Source of the DNA: Umbelopsis ramanniana AG
Lineage: Eukaryota; Mucoromycota; Umbelopsidomycetes; Umbelopsidales; Umbelopsidaceae
DNA length: 64,000 nucleotides
Direction of reading: 5' to 3'
NCBI RefSeq assembly: GCF_025399195.1
Contig: NW_026252103.1
Location: forward strand, 124,001 to 188,000
The translations under genes were made by a program, and so were the position numbers. Positions 35,978 through 48,005 of this stretch are shown piece by piece. Position 1 is the stretch's first letter. Each line of letters begins with the position of its first letter. Below the pieces are notes generated by a model. The model made no database searches. It was not told the DNA's origin and worked only from the letters and a program-made list of their open reading frames with translations.

Positions 35978-37502
35978 CAACCTAAGCGTGTGGCGAGTAC
36001 GCGGGGTTTATGGTGGAGCGGTGTGGCAAATGCTGAGGCGCAGGTTCGGGACAATTGGCCCTAGGAAAGGGTCATGACAGTAACAAGGGGGGAATTGCAT
36101 GACAACTGCATTCCAACAGGCACATTGGATTGTCACTCTAGAATACTATGTAACATCCCTTTACTCTAAAAGTCAGTATTTGAAACCTGCCAAGCCTGAC
36201 CTGCGCACAAGAAACCGGTTTGACCAAATTTACACTTCTGCCAAAAATAAAAATTCTGCGCTCATCGCACTTGCCAAGTTCTGCATTTTTTCGCCGTCGA
36301 AAGCCAAAACATATATTTGGATTCTTACAAGAAAAGTTGAAATATGTCGTTAAAAAAAGCTTAAATAAAACAACAAAATACGAAAACTGACAGCAGTGTT
36401 TAGGGTATGATTTCAATGGAATGTAATAGCTCTTTGTTGTTGAATGCGATAAGCCAAATTTGGGCGATCTTTATAGACAGCACTGAACTGGACCGATGAC
36501 GCTCGTAGACAAGTGGTGAAAACGCCAGAATTCTGGCAAAACAGCTAACCTAACATGAGCATTCTCTATTTCAACCAGAATAATAGGAAAAACACCTGCG
36601 GTTTATATCAGACATATGGAGTTAGTTTTGTGACATACCCGCGGCGGCCCGGTCGCCGTCAAGCGGACATGCCAGCAGCAAAATCAATGTTTAAAGTGAA
36701 TATTCTTACTCTGCCGTCACAGGAAGGGGTTGAGAAAACTATCATACTTAAGAAACTGCCACGCTTTGTCAGTCAGTGACCAAGATACATTTCTAATTTG
36801 AAGAAAGAAACAACAAAACATCAAAGTCCCAAAAAAGTATATCGACCATGTGTAGAGGGTATGCCAGCAGCACAGTTGTATTCTTTCTTTACAGCACTGA
36901 TCATGGCGGTGTATTGGCACGAGATAACTAAAACTGCACCCGTCTTGGCGGTAAGCACATGTGGTAACGCCTTTGTTTTTGGACGGCTAACATTTTGGTT
37001 ATGGATTGGAGGTAACTAAGTCTTGCGCCACTTGATTGATTTCACACCTCAAATGATGAAACATCGTACACGTTTGATGACGATGTAAAAAATATCTGTC
37101 AACGATAGACTTGATGCTTCCACTCACCTCCCCTGTGTGTGATGAATGATTTTACCAAAGCGTTTGACAGCGTGGCGGTCAAGCGTAATGTCATAGGAGC
37201 CTATCGAACTAAGGCTCGGCTATGGTGACAAAGCTAGTCACTCCAAAACTGAATCTCAAACCTCTTCCTACCAGGCGCACCCCGTCTTGACGCTGATAGA
37301 CATGCAACCTTGGCCTCTGTTCCGGTGTAAGGCATTATTATTATTTTCTGGCTTGGCCACAAAAGGATTTCGAAGCTGACTTAACAATTTTTAGAAGATT
37401 TTAGCGGATCACGCATTCCCATTTTCAATAAAAAATTGCTTTCGTGGTACCCTGGAGCTCCCCTCTTCTCTTTTTACTGTCGTGTTGCAACTCAATTCCA
37501 AG
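35978..37502. other. 1.5-kb gap between UFL1 and SHO1
   Basis: AT-rich; contains promoters of the two divergent flanking genes. Small open frames at 36099-36353, 36555-36779 and 36798-37019 have no splice-supported extension or recognisable motif. No RNA gene seen. Confidence 0.45.
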
Positions 37503-38483
37503 ATGGCCATCGATTTCAACCATCTGCTTAGCAATACTTTGCTTTCAGTAACTGTTCTCCTTTCCCTCGTCGGATGGGTCATCGCTTTCGGTGCTGCTTG
37601 TGCCATTGGCACATTTTTGGCCGACAATGTCGCTACCACTTGGTGGGTCATTATCTTCGAGTTGATTCTCAACCTTGGCATTATCTACTTGATTGTTTCT
37701 AGCACGTTGCCAATGTACCGCTTGGTGGTAGGTTTCCCGTTACCTTTCCGTAGCATCATTATGAACATAGTAATAACCTTTTTTTTTCTTATGCGGATTT
37801 TAGGTTTTGGCATTCCTGGCTGTCAGCATTTCTTACCTCACTGGTAGCATCGGAACTTTCGTTTACTCTTCCAATGCTGCCGCTGCTGCTTTATCCGCTG
37901 GATTGATTATAATGATCATTATGCAGTTCTTATGGGTGTTCATTTTTGGAGCCGAGGAATCCAGCAATTTTACAACCGCCACCGCTCCCTTCAATGGTGG
38001 CACTCCTATGGCTTTCCTGTCTAGAAACCGTGGTGAGAAGGAGGAAGTTGTCGACACTAAGAGCGCTGGCCACTCTGCTCCCGTCGGCTCCGTTGGCTAC
38101 CCCGAGATGAACGGCCACAATGGTGGTGTCTACCAAGCAAACCACCCATCTCAGCCATTGCCTGCTGGCAATGCTCCAGCCTCACCAGGCGGAGTTGGCT
38201 CCGCAGCTCCCCTGGAATACAACCAGCAAGTCACTGCGCTTCATGCTTGTAAGTAATACTCCTTTACAGACACCTTACTTCAGTGTCATGGTGATATGTG
38301 AAATTCGTTTTACTAACTGAACGTCAAAATACAATAGACCAAGCTAACCCTGAGGATCCTACTGAGCTCAGCTTCACCAAGGGCGAGGCATTGGATGTCG
38401 TCGAGTGTAAAGGAAATTGGTGGCAAGCAAGAAAACAGGATGGAACCATTGGAATTGTGCCATCCAACTACTTCGCCAACTAA
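37503..38483 (+). CDS. SHO1: SHO1-type osmosensor: four TM segments and C-terminal SH3
   Basis: Three exons (37503-37727, 37804-38248, 38338-38483) give 271 residues. Four hydrophobic helices lie at about 13-40, 47-68, 75-97 and 104-125. A polar linker rich in Gly/Pro/Asn follows, then an SH3 domain (about 212-271: [44 protein letters not shown] in segments). This is the exact domain order of Sho1, the plasma-membrane sensor and scaffold that recruits Pbs2/Ste11 to the HOG MAP-kinase pathway. Yeast Sho1 is 367 residues; the linker here is shorter. Whether it feeds HOG or cell-wall signalling in this fungus cannot be inferred. Confidence 0.88.
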
Positions 38484-38720
38484 GCATTTTGCACCATCAA
38501 CGCCATTCACATATCAACTTTTATCCTCAATCTCCCATCTGAACCTCACGTACTCTCTCACAATACGAACTTGTTTGGATAAAAAAGTTCCGCCCTTTTT
38601 TATAAACACTCTAGCTACATTTGCCGTTACTTTCATGTACTCTGTCTCTGCAGAAATAGCGCAGTCATAATATGTAATAACTTTTTTTATAACATCTGAT
38701 TTTGTCAGACCAGAAAATTT

Positions 38721-39830
38721 CTATGTTGCATTGTTAGATGGTTTATTTACAATTGGGAGTTTGAGGGCTTTTCGCACTGCTGGGACTCGGAATAGAACAT
38801 TCTGAGCGACACTGTAGAGGGAGGAAGTGGTCCAGTAAAGTGACAGAGCCTGTTATGGAATTGAAGTTAGAAACCTGGGGTCACGCAACATACTTTCTGC
38901 TCGGTGGAACATTGTTTACCATTGGAGCTTGCGCCGCAATTGGGATGATGGCAAAGGAAATGCCCCTAAATATGTTTTGAAGCGCCTTCTGGCGCAATGA
39001 CTGTTTGTCTCGCATATACATAGAATTGAGCTGGGGAGCCATGGCTGTGTTAGTGACGAAAAGTCGGCCCCATGACAGGAAAACTACCCTACCTCAACAT
39101 TCAAGAAATTGGACATGCCAATGGCTATAGGAAAGATCATGGTTGGATCTCTCGTTGTCAGATCGGTGACCCATCCAAATCCACCGGCTGAAAGACTATC
39201 AATTAGCTCGGGTGATATGACCATACCCCTAAGACTGAATGACATGCAAACAAAAAGAGGGATTTGAAACCATGGGAGCAAGAAGCTCTTCATTGGCAGG
39301 CAATCATTTTGCCTGTAAATTTGTTTGACTTTTGCCCGATACTAGAAGAAAACATTCAATATGGTAATTTCATCAGGTGAAAAATATCCCAATACACGTA
39401 CCTGCTTCTGAAGTTCTATGTTGTACGTTTCATACTCCCATCCTTTCGTCTTTCCTTCGCGAGCAAGCTGGTTCTTCAGCGTCTCACCCCAACTTTGAAC
39501 TATGGGAGCGACCGCGAGCATACGACCTACAGCACGTTGCTGGTATACGGCGATGGGTAGCGTCAACGCAGACCGAAGGCAGACTGTCGCGGTAATGATG
39601 GATGCCCACCATGGGAGGCCAGCTCCATGAAAGGTTTCTACAAAGTGCTGATTTGCTGCCAGCAGAGCGTTGATCAATTCCGGAGTATGAGATACCGCTT
39701 CGTCAGGAAGAGATGCATTAGTGGAAGAATGTCGGTGGGTGATCAGTACTGTGGCAGGTAGCGATCGTTCCAGAGCTATCCGACGCAACGTAGGTAGTCT
39801 TGAAGCTTGTCTCAATGGCAGCCGCAACAT
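38721..39830 (-). CDS. COX18: Mitochondrial inner-membrane insertase COX18 (Oxa1/YidC family)
   Basis: Four exons on the minus strand (39830-39402, 39341-39093, 39030-38920, 38849-38721) give 305 residues. The N-terminus is Arg/Leu-rich without acids (MLRLPLRQASRLPTLRRIAL), a mitochondrial presequence. The YidC/Oxa1 core follows: GLPWWASIITATVCLRSALTLP, QIYRQNDCLPMKSFLLPWFQIP, and the final block IPIAAQAPMALSLYWTTSSLYS. The PWW start and absence of an Oxa1-type ribosome-binding C-terminal coiled coil favour COX18 over OXA1. COX18 exports the C-terminal domain of Cox2 across the inner membrane during cytochrome oxidase assembly. The gene converges with SHO1 (237 bases between stop codons). Confidence 0.87.
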
Positions 39831-40587
39831 GTCAGAGTAGCAACGAAAAAAAGTGGCTCCAGGGACAAGACAATCTCAGCTTGACTGTCAATTTTAGGAT
39901 GCGAAAGGATAGCGATATGGATGAGTGTGATGAGGTTTTTTAAGTTTGCCGGTTCCAGTAGATTGCCGAGTGACTGATCGATGAAAAGCGGTACTCTTTA
40001 CGAAATATCCAGTATCAATGCTGCCCTGGTGTATCTCCAAACTATCATAATGAATTTACGTATGTGCCTCAGCAACCAATCCTTGGGTCCCTGGTTCAAT
40101 ACGATAGAATTTAGATGCTCCTACAGTGTGTTGTTCTCAGTACCAGTGATCATAATGTCACTAATTGATATGGTGATATGCAAGCGCAACAACACCGTTA
40201 TTCAGTGACAAGCCGTGGTGCCTCGCGATACGCTTGAATATTTTAGATGTATTGTGTGCCATCACACAAAAAATATTTTGCACGCTTGCCAAAAGTGACC
40301 ACACGTTATTCAGTCAGTCAAAAAGTAAGATACTGGAGCAGTGTTCTACTTACTATAACCTCCTCTAATGAATGTTATAAAAGCCGCTCGTACTGTCTTT
40401 GTCGCTTTATCAAACAATTCTTCAAAACGCATTTACCTGTCACCTGTAGCACCACCACCTCGTCTTTTTTTAACATCTGCATTTCATACGAGCACATTGT
40501 AAGTAGTACCATCTTCATACTTCGGGAATCCCTACTTGTCCGAATTATTCACCATACGACACTACTTGGTGTCTTAGTCACTATAAC
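39831..40587. other. Gap between COX18 and cobalamin adenosyltransferase
   Basis: About 760 bases forming the divergent promoter region. A TATAAAAG motif at 40376-40383 lies about 205 bases before the downstream ATG. Small open frames (40247-40591) are not recognisable. Confidence 0.4.
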
Positions 40588-41633
40588 ATGAAGATATACA
40601 CTAAAACAGGAGATAAAGGTTTGACGAAACGTTTCAATAGTATTCCAGTTCGAGTAATATGAACTGACCCAGCATAATAGGCACGTCAGCGCTATTCTCT
40701 GGTGAACGTCGTCCCAAAAACGATGAAGTATTTGAAGCACTAGGTAGGTAGCAACTCACTGGAAGCCATTATGGTGATATGACTGAATTGACTGATTCAT
40801 ACGTTGATTGATGTAGGTACTACGGATGAGCTCACATCCCATCTTGGGTAAGTTGAAGAAATCCTTGTCGTCTGGCATGATGAGACGATATATCTCACGT
40901 ATTCTTATATCTAGATTGGCAAGAGAGTACTGCGATGAGCAAAATAATGGTTTGTCTGAAAAGCTAGAGAAGGTAAATCAGAAAAGCAGCATTCAAGGTT
41001 GCTCCAACATCGCGTTTTGACACTCTATGTTATTCACCTAGATCCAATGCTTGCTGCAAGATATTGGCTCAAACATCGCAACACCTAGAGGCCACTCTAA
41101 CGATGCTAGAAAAGGTTCGGACCATTCCTTGTGGCGAGATGTTAATTGCCCACTATGCTTATGAGTATTCCCAGCTCGAACTACCTTTGATGAAGATGGT
41201 GGTTTAGTGGCTGAACTTGAAAAATGGATCGATGACATGGACGAAACACTTCCACCATTGAAGAACTTTATTCTTCCGGTAAGATCTTTACGCGCTGAGA
41301 CTTTCGATTGAATATAGTGTTCTGATATTTATTTCAAATTGGAACAGTCCGGTGGACGTGCTGCGTCCAGTCTGCATATTGCGCGATCAGTTTGTCGTCG
41401 CGCAGAAAGACGAGTACACCCTTTGATTGATAAAGATGATGCCGATAGCACCACAGGAAAATATCTTAACAGGTAAAGGACGAGTGAAAAGTTGGCTGTT
41501 TATGCTGTACTATGCTAATGAGGTCATATTCAGATTGAGCGATTTCCTATTTAACGCTGCTCGCTATGCAGCGCAGAAAGAAGGAAAAGAAGAGGTCATT
41601 TACAAAAAACAAAAGGCTGGCAGTAATCAATAA
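40588..41633 (+). CDS. MMAB: ATP:cob(I)alamin adenosyltransferase (MMAB/PduO type)
   Basis: Eight short exons (40588-40618, 40681-40743, 40817-40850, 40915-40972, 41042-41114, 41175-41278, 41348-41472, 41534-41633) give 195 residues. The protein begins MKIYTKTGDKGTSALFSGER, the nucleotide-binding N-terminus of the family, then GTTDELTSHLG, ATPRG, the segment ELEKWIDDMDETLPPLKNFILP, and SGGRAASSLHIARSVCRRAERRV with the Arg residues of the active site, ending NRLSDFLFNAARYAA. These are all conserved in human MMAB, whose catalytic Arg and Asp motifs are present (CRRAERR; NRLSD). The enzyme converts cob(I)alamin to adenosylcobalamin for methylmalonyl-CoA mutase in mitochondria. No clear presequence is seen, unlike human MMAB, so either an upstream exon is missed or localisation differs. 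Confidence 0.9.
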
Positions 41634-41822
41634 AATATTTAACCAGTACATTGGCGAGCGTACACATATGATACGCATATTGTTCACCGGTTGGATGATA
41701 TGCCTCCAAAGACAAAATAATATTAAAGTGGCCACTTCAACCAATTGAAAGGTATTACGCATTTAGTAGGCATTTCCTCGTTGTTCGCAATATGGTGTTT
41801 AAGTGCTTTATAGTGCTTCTAT

Positions 41823-43362
41823 TTAAATACATTTACTATGGTATGATAGCCATTCAATTGATTCATCATTTTCCGATTGCTTAAGAATACGCAGGGTTGG
41901 TGGTAAATACTTAAACTGTGGAGAGTTGAAAAGCAATCGTTTTTGACATTTATGACATGTGGCGGTGAACAGATCGTTATAACTTGAAATCCAGTTCTGC
42001 AACAGTATTCGTCAGAAAGTGTATACCCAAATTTACTTGATCTATCCGGATATCCTTACCAGCACCGAGTAAACTGCATCTTGTGCGTTGCTTTTTGCCA
42101 TCTCATCCAACTTTTCCATGGCTAAAATATTAATTTTCTCAAACACAGCGTAATCAGATCGCTCCCATAATGGTTTCTAAAGAAAACAAATGTTTGGATG
42201 AGAACTTTGCATAGCAGCGTACACTGCACCGGCCGGAACTAACTTACATCTTCCCGGTAAGCGACAACACAAAAATTATCGAATACAACACTATGCTTTC
42301 CCTCGTCGAATTGTATGCTCAGATATGCACATAAAACGTGTGGGATGGATATCTAAAAGCGCTATATTCAGTCTCAATCTTGTTAATTTAGGCCAATTCA
42401 CCCTCCATTTACCTTGAGACAGCATGCTGATCCAGTCAGTGTAGTGCTCTCCTCTACTGCATATTGTATATCCGCATATTTGGAAATTGGACTTGTTTTG
42501 ATCCAGTCATTTACAAATGCTTTGATCAACCTAGCATATACCGTAAGTACAAACTGCTGTAATCCGATGATTCTGGTCCGTCTGAACGTACCCATTTGAT
42601 ACCAAGCTTCCTTCCGTCTTTGAATCTATTCGTTTTGCGTCCCTGTCGTCAGTTATATCATTAAGCCTTTTCAGAGTATATGGTGTGGAAGTGGTCATTT
42701 CTCTGGTGTAGGAGACTTCATTAGTTACATTGCCTTGTTCATACAGTAAATGACAGAGCTTACGCACCTTAAAAGATATGACGCATTTTTCTTTAGCGCT
42801 ATACCAAATTCCTTGTTGCTTTCTCCAGCATCATTGACTTGCATCTCATCGTTCAAGAAGTCCATGCCGTCAACAGGCTCATCTCTAGCGACACATGAAC
42901 AACAGTTTTAGCGACATGATCTCTCTCAAATTTGTTCAATTGATCATATAAGTACCCAACAATGGTGCTAAGATCGAAAGTCTTTGTTGCTGAAAGGTTG
43001 TGTGCGTATTCTAAAGCTCCTGAGCAATCAATTCATATCAGTTTTATCGAAGAGAAGGTTCAATATGATGGCCATCAAGTCTACAAACCTTGTGCACTTT
43101 CTGCTTCGCTTGAAAATCTTCCAATGACACCTTTGACTACACGTAGTCTCTCGTTGAATATTTGTGGAAAGTCAATTGCTCGTGATTCTTCGGTTGTTAC
43201 TTGGAACAACTGTTTCACGGACGCGCGAATATCAGTAAGCTAAATAAGTGAACGATTAGGCAGACTCTTCTTTCATAAGTATGCAACATTCGTTATTCAT
43301 ACAGTATTTAAGAGAGCATCAACTTTTTTGATGTTCTCAACCGGTGATCGCTCGTCATTCAT
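41823..43362 (-). CDS. MED27: Mediator complex subunit 27 (MED27)
   Basis: Nine exons on the minus strand (43362-43303, 43239-43089, 43019-42956, 42884-42768, 42702-42592, 42530-42413, 42352-42248, 42176-42060, 41996-41823) join in frame to 338 residues. The C-terminal third is diagnostic: LWERSDYAVFEKINILAMEKL, then VLNWISSYNDLFTATCHKCQKRLLF, matching the W-x-S-x-Y-x-x-F and C-x-H/R-C-x-K-x-L zinc-type motif of MED27 tails. The N-terminal half is helical. MED27 sits at the head-tail junction of Mediator. It is absent from Saccharomyces under that name but known from metazoa, plants and some fungi. The gene is divergent from eIF2-beta with 187 bases between ATGs. The intron boundary near 42885-42955 was chosen because it alone keeps the frame. 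Confidence 0.8.
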
Positions 43363-43549
43363 GGTAATAAAGGTCGAATTCTTTCGTCCTCGTTGGCCAC
43401 CAAAGAACGAAACCCATCAATTTTTCGATAAATTAAATTTTTTCACAAAAATTAGATGACGTGAAGAGCATTTTTTTCCCTTTTGCGCATTGTGTTAAGT
43501 TGACTCATAAAAGGCGCAGATCTTTCAAAACACTCATCTCTAACTAAGA
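43363..43549. promoter_or_regulatory. Divergent promoter: MED27 / eIF2-beta
   Basis: 187 bases between outward-facing start codons. A CATAAAAG element at 43506-43513 lies 37 bases upstream of the eIF2-beta ATG. Confidence 0.4.
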
Positions 43550-44854
43550 ATGTCTGACAACGAGAGAGACCCAATTCAAGATCCCATCGAGGATGAAGAA
43601 GAGGTATGTCACTGTTTATTGTAAACAGTCTTGTTGATTCTTTACGTACTGAACCTGCCCTGTTATCAGCTGGACTTTAGCAGCTTGAAAAAGAAGAAGA
43701 AGTCAAAGAAGAAGGTTGATTTTGAAGACGAACTTGAACAACCTTCTGGCACAGCTACTCCCGACAATGAAGTCAATGAAGGTAACAGAGAGCGACGATC
43801 AGTGTATATTACGTTCTTTGAATAGCGATTAAAAAAGCGATCATTGGTCATTTAGATGCTGACGAAGAAGATCCTGAGCAAATGTTTGCTGATTTAAAGA
43901 TGAAGAAAAAGAAGAAGAAGACCAAGACCGAGGTATGCATTACTTCTCTCAATTTGATATATGCTAGATCAAATTATTAATGGTCAATGTCATTGTGATA
44001 GGATGCTCCAGAGGCAGCTGAAGAAGGTGCCGCAGCTGGTGATGAGGACCTTGACTTTGGTGAGCTTAAGAAGAAGAAGAAAAAGAAGAAGAACATGGCT
44101 GAATTCGAGGCAGAACTTGGTGACAATGCCGATGGTGAAGATGTTTTCACTGGTGAGGCTGCTGAAACAGCCAAAGCTAAGGACGGTGAAGAATCATGGC
44201 TTAACAGCGATCGCGATTACACCTATAGCGAGGTAAGAGCAGCTGCCTTTTTGTAAAGGCACAGCAGATATGATAACGACTTTCATTTTACTCATCGGAT
44301 TCCTCATCTATAGCTTCTCAGCCGTGCATTCAAGACACTTCGACAGAACAATCCTGAACTTGCAGGTGAAAAGAAGCGATACACCATCGTTCCACCATCA
44401 ATTCATCGTGAAGGTAACAAGAAGACTATCTTTGCTAACGTCGCTGATATTGCCAAGCGGTTCGTATGATTTTCTTTTGAATGCTATCTTGTTTCCCTTG
44501 CCCTTATATTAATCCTTCACTTTGCCAATTCCCAACAGAATGCACCGAAATCCAGAACACGTCATTCAATTCTTGTTCGCTGAATTGGGTACCAGCGGAT
44601 CCGTTGATGGTGCTCAACGACTTATCATCAAGGGTCGTTTCCAACAGAAGCAAATTGAGAACGTTCTTCGACATTATATTGTAGACTATGTTACTTGCAA
44701 AACCTGCAAATCCCCAGATACTATCCTGCACAAGGATAACCGATTGTACTTTGTACAATGTGAAGCCTGCGGTTCCTCAAGATCAGTTACTGCCATTAAG
44801 ACTGGTTTCAAGGCTCAAACTAAGGAGGATAGACGGGCTGCAAAGAGAGTATAG
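43550..44854 (+). CDS. SUI3: Translation initiation factor eIF2 beta subunit
   Basis: Six exons (43550-43603, 43670-43781, 43856-43932, 44002-44232, 44314-44459, 44539-44854) give 311 residues. The N-terminal half carries three Lys runs (K-boxes) that in eIF2-beta bind eIF5 and eIF2B-epsilon; here each sits in its own exon. The conserved core starts at [15 protein letters not shown], continues [40 protein letters not shown], and ends in the C2-C2 zinc ribbon CKTCKSPDT ... [10 protein letters not shown] with the TGFKAQ tail. It is part of the ternary complex that delivers initiator Met-tRNA to the 40S subunit. Confidence 0.95.
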
Positions 44855-45153
44855 TTTTGGCCGTATAACAAAGAAAATACAGAACGACATGTGTGCATAT
44901 ACGAGGCGGCATCTTCATATTACAAGCCTCAATAAAAAACAATTTGAATCTCTGTGGTCGTATGTAATTTACTATATGGGAGACTGACAGGTAGCAACGA
45001 CTGCTTCGTCTGGTGCGAAATGGCTGTTTGATTTGTTTATATTGATTATGCCAACAGAGATAATTGTTTGGCTTCACTCGTGTCTGCAATTCAACTTTCG
45101 TTTGTAATTCAATATTGAGTGACGTACGGAAGACGATCCAAGCTGTAGCTAGA

Positions 45154-48005
45154 ATGTCTTTTACAGATTATGGGTGGCAGTACAAGTCTCTCCAGAATTA
45201 TCTGTCTGATCTTTTACATGTAAGATGCTCTGCTTTCACTCACACTGACATATTGTGCACCGGCAGTCAACATTCATGGCCTAATCGACTTTAGGTCGTT
45301 GTGTTGTTTGTCCGTTAGGACTTAACTGTGCTTCTTTTTTGACCAAATCTAGCAAAATACTGCCGCTTAACCAGAACAGTTCTTGCTTATATTGGATAGC
45401 ACAAAGTATGATTCAGCAATAGCATAACTGCTATTTCTGTATATTCGTTTGGGTACTCTGTGTATCAAACATTAGCTCATGCGGTCTCTTCACGTTTCAA
45501 GTGACTTTTCTTCTCTTTGAATTCTTGAAGATTCAGTAACTGATAGCAATCGAAAGCTCGATCATTCTCGTTTAACGTTTACCAGATAGCCGGTTCCTTC
45601 GTTCGACGGCCCCGCAAAAAAAAGCCATACAATGATTTTTCTTTAACAGTCACAGGCTTTAAAATTGCGCATGGTTGGAGAAAGTCGAGCGTATTCCCTT
45701 ATGCACATTACTACTCAAGCATGCTAGTACATTCACCCTGTGAAAGGGATGTACCAGGCTGGAAGTCAGAAATTGACATCTGGGCGAACTGTGTTAACAT
45801 TCTTCTTGGCTTGCTAGGTAAGTTTACACCAAAACTATTGAATCTAACAGCTGATCCCAGCCTTCGCATAGCCGGGCAAGCTGCTGAGCAAGCTGCTGAC
45901 AATAAACTCTCTTTTTACTAGAGGAAACGCTGAATAACGAAAACTCTCCTCAGTACCGACAACGAAAACGTAGTAACTCAGATCGAAAGGTTTACAATGG
46001 TAAGGAACATACCACTGCATAATGTTCAAGTGGCGTTAGCCGTATTAATTTATAAGATGTTCAACCCACTCGGTACGTTTAGCTTCACATTCATATCAAA
46101 TCGGAAGTGGTGTAAGCACCCCGAAACGAAAAAGAAGTTTTTCGGATGAAGCAAGAGAACGCAAAATGCAGAAGATCTCACTCAGCCTTGCTAATGACAT
46201 TGCTCGTAGCTTGTCAGTGGCTGACGGGCTTAGTGATTCGAAGGTGGCTAAGCGACGAACAAGCACCATGGTTGACGATACAGAAATGTTCGTTGACGAC
46301 GATACCAACACCAAAGACTCTACTTCATCCGATACCCTTAAAAAGTCTTCATTTATTCATCCTAGAAACCACCTGGGTCTGGTACACCAAGCTGAGGCAC
46401 CAGCACCACCTGTAATGCGGTCTATAACAGAATTGCTTTCAACACAGTCACTACTCGTTCATAGTGATACGATGCAGATGGAACATTGGATGATGTCACA
46501 AGCACTAAGTCGAGGGATGACACTTCCACAATTCGAGATGGAACTACGCTTAAAAGAGCAACAACTACAAGCCGCTTTACTTGGATTGTCACAAAGTCAT
46601 GACTTACGTGATGGGCGTGGTAAAGAATATGCGCATATGAAAACCCATTTGGAAGCAATATCCATGGTTATTAAATGGATTGAACATGATCACCAATGGC
46701 CCATCGAAGTAAGCCGACAATATTATATTATCAGCGCCTTTCGTGTATACTAAGAAAGCTTCGCTGTACAGCAACTTTTCAGTGGATGGAAGTATTTCAA
46801 GAGTCATGTTGAAAAAGTGGCTTCGTATGTCAATGTAAGGAGAAAAGGAGAAAACACATTTGACATGAAATTGCGTGTGCTTATTACCATATTCTCTTTA
46901 GATGGTGGAGGATATGTCACATCTAACCACGACACCGTTCGAACGAAGTGATGATTTGTTGACTGATATTCGAAGATTGCAAATTCAACTGGACGAGAAA
47001 ACTCGATTTTACGATGATCATTTGGTGCAAGGTGGTCTACAGTGGAAAGCCATGGGATTCCCCGCACAGGAGGAGTTGATTGCATCTGTCAAAGGATACT
47101 TTCATAGTCTCTGCATTGGTCTTGTTAGTGAGCTGCATCTGGCTTATGCCACAGTCAACAGTCAACGTGAAACATCTGGAGAGCGCAGTACTGAAGCGGA
47201 ATATGATAAAGTAAGCGTAACCTCGTTTGCCAAGGACGCAGTTAGGAAGCGATACTCATGTGAGGACCCTTGAAATTTAATTTTTTTAAGACAATGGAAG
47301 CAATCTTGGAAGGACTGGAGTTCATCGGAAGTTCAATGGCGTTTACCGGATTGGGCTCTAGCAAATTAATTACAGGCTGTATGGCGGTTGGCACTGCGTA
47401 TGGAACGTATGTGGCAAGTAAACTGGAAGCCTTGATTGAAGATCAACATCCACTACTCAATATCCAACGTGGTATGACCATGGCTGTCGATCAAGGCGCG
47501 AAGAGTCGTAAGCCTGCTCGAGTGGATATTGAGTTCATGAGGCAGATTGAGAATATGACAAGAATATTAGCGGCTATCCAGCTCATGCAAGAAATTCAAC
47601 ACTCAAGTACAGATTATTTTAGCAACGAGGAACAACTGATGGAATTCTTCGATCGAGACAAAGTTAGTACGGTGGAAGGTCTTAGTTCGGCTATAATTGA
47701 TGTGGCAATTCGGGCTGCGTCTATCATTGAAATCCACCAAAGTGGTCGTAACAATAACCAGCGACCGATCAATATCATGATTAGGCCTGCGCATGGCCTT
47801 GTATATATGGAAGAGTCTCTTTTTCGCTACACCAGTAAGGTGATTGAACTTTCAGGAAGAGAAGCGCGCGACGGGTCTCGAATTCAGGTAACACTCAATC
47901 TCCATGACTCGTGTTTTTTTTTCTAAATAATCTAATGGATGTGTTATTGGAACTCAGCAACTTTACCTCAGACTGGAGCAATTAGAGCAAGCGGCCGAAG
48001 AGTAG
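45154..48005 (+). CDS. Unrecognised 672-residue protein, eight exons
   Basis: Exons 45154-45219, 45586-45817, 45922-45999, 46083-46708, 46772-46834, 46902-47210, 47291-47887 and 47958-48005 join in frame to 672 residues. I recognise no family with confidence. An N-terminal block is aromatic and Ser-rich (WRKSSVFPYAHYYSSMLVHS) and is followed by KSEIDIWANCVNILLGLLEE. A basic Arg/Lys/Ser stretch (KRKRSFSDEARERK) may be a nuclear localisation or phosphorylation region. Then come helix-rich segments (ELLSTQSLLVHSD, ELRLKEQQLQAALLGL), a Gly/Ala hydrophobic patch (EFIGSSMAFTGLGSS ... MAVGTAYGTYVASKL), and more helices to the end. The pattern suggests an all-helical adaptor, possibly membrane-associated; a distant link to mitochondrial or peroxisomal inheritance factors crossed my mind but is unsupported. 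The first intron (366 nt) is unusually long, so the 5' model is least sure. Confidence 0.6.

Noticed and set aside
36099-37019. Short open frames between UFL1 and SHO1 as genes
   Set aside because: No family, splice partners or composition signal; consistent with AT-rich intergenic DNA.
38894-38919. Donor GTATGT for COX18 exon 3
   Set aside because: It gives the wrong phase for the last exon; the GTAAAC donor after 38920 keeps frame and joins IPIAAQAPM to ALSLYW as in the family.
42886-42955. Reading straight through the MED27 segment without an intron
   Set aside because: It runs into a stop shortly after; a GTACTT...CTAG intron keeps the frame.
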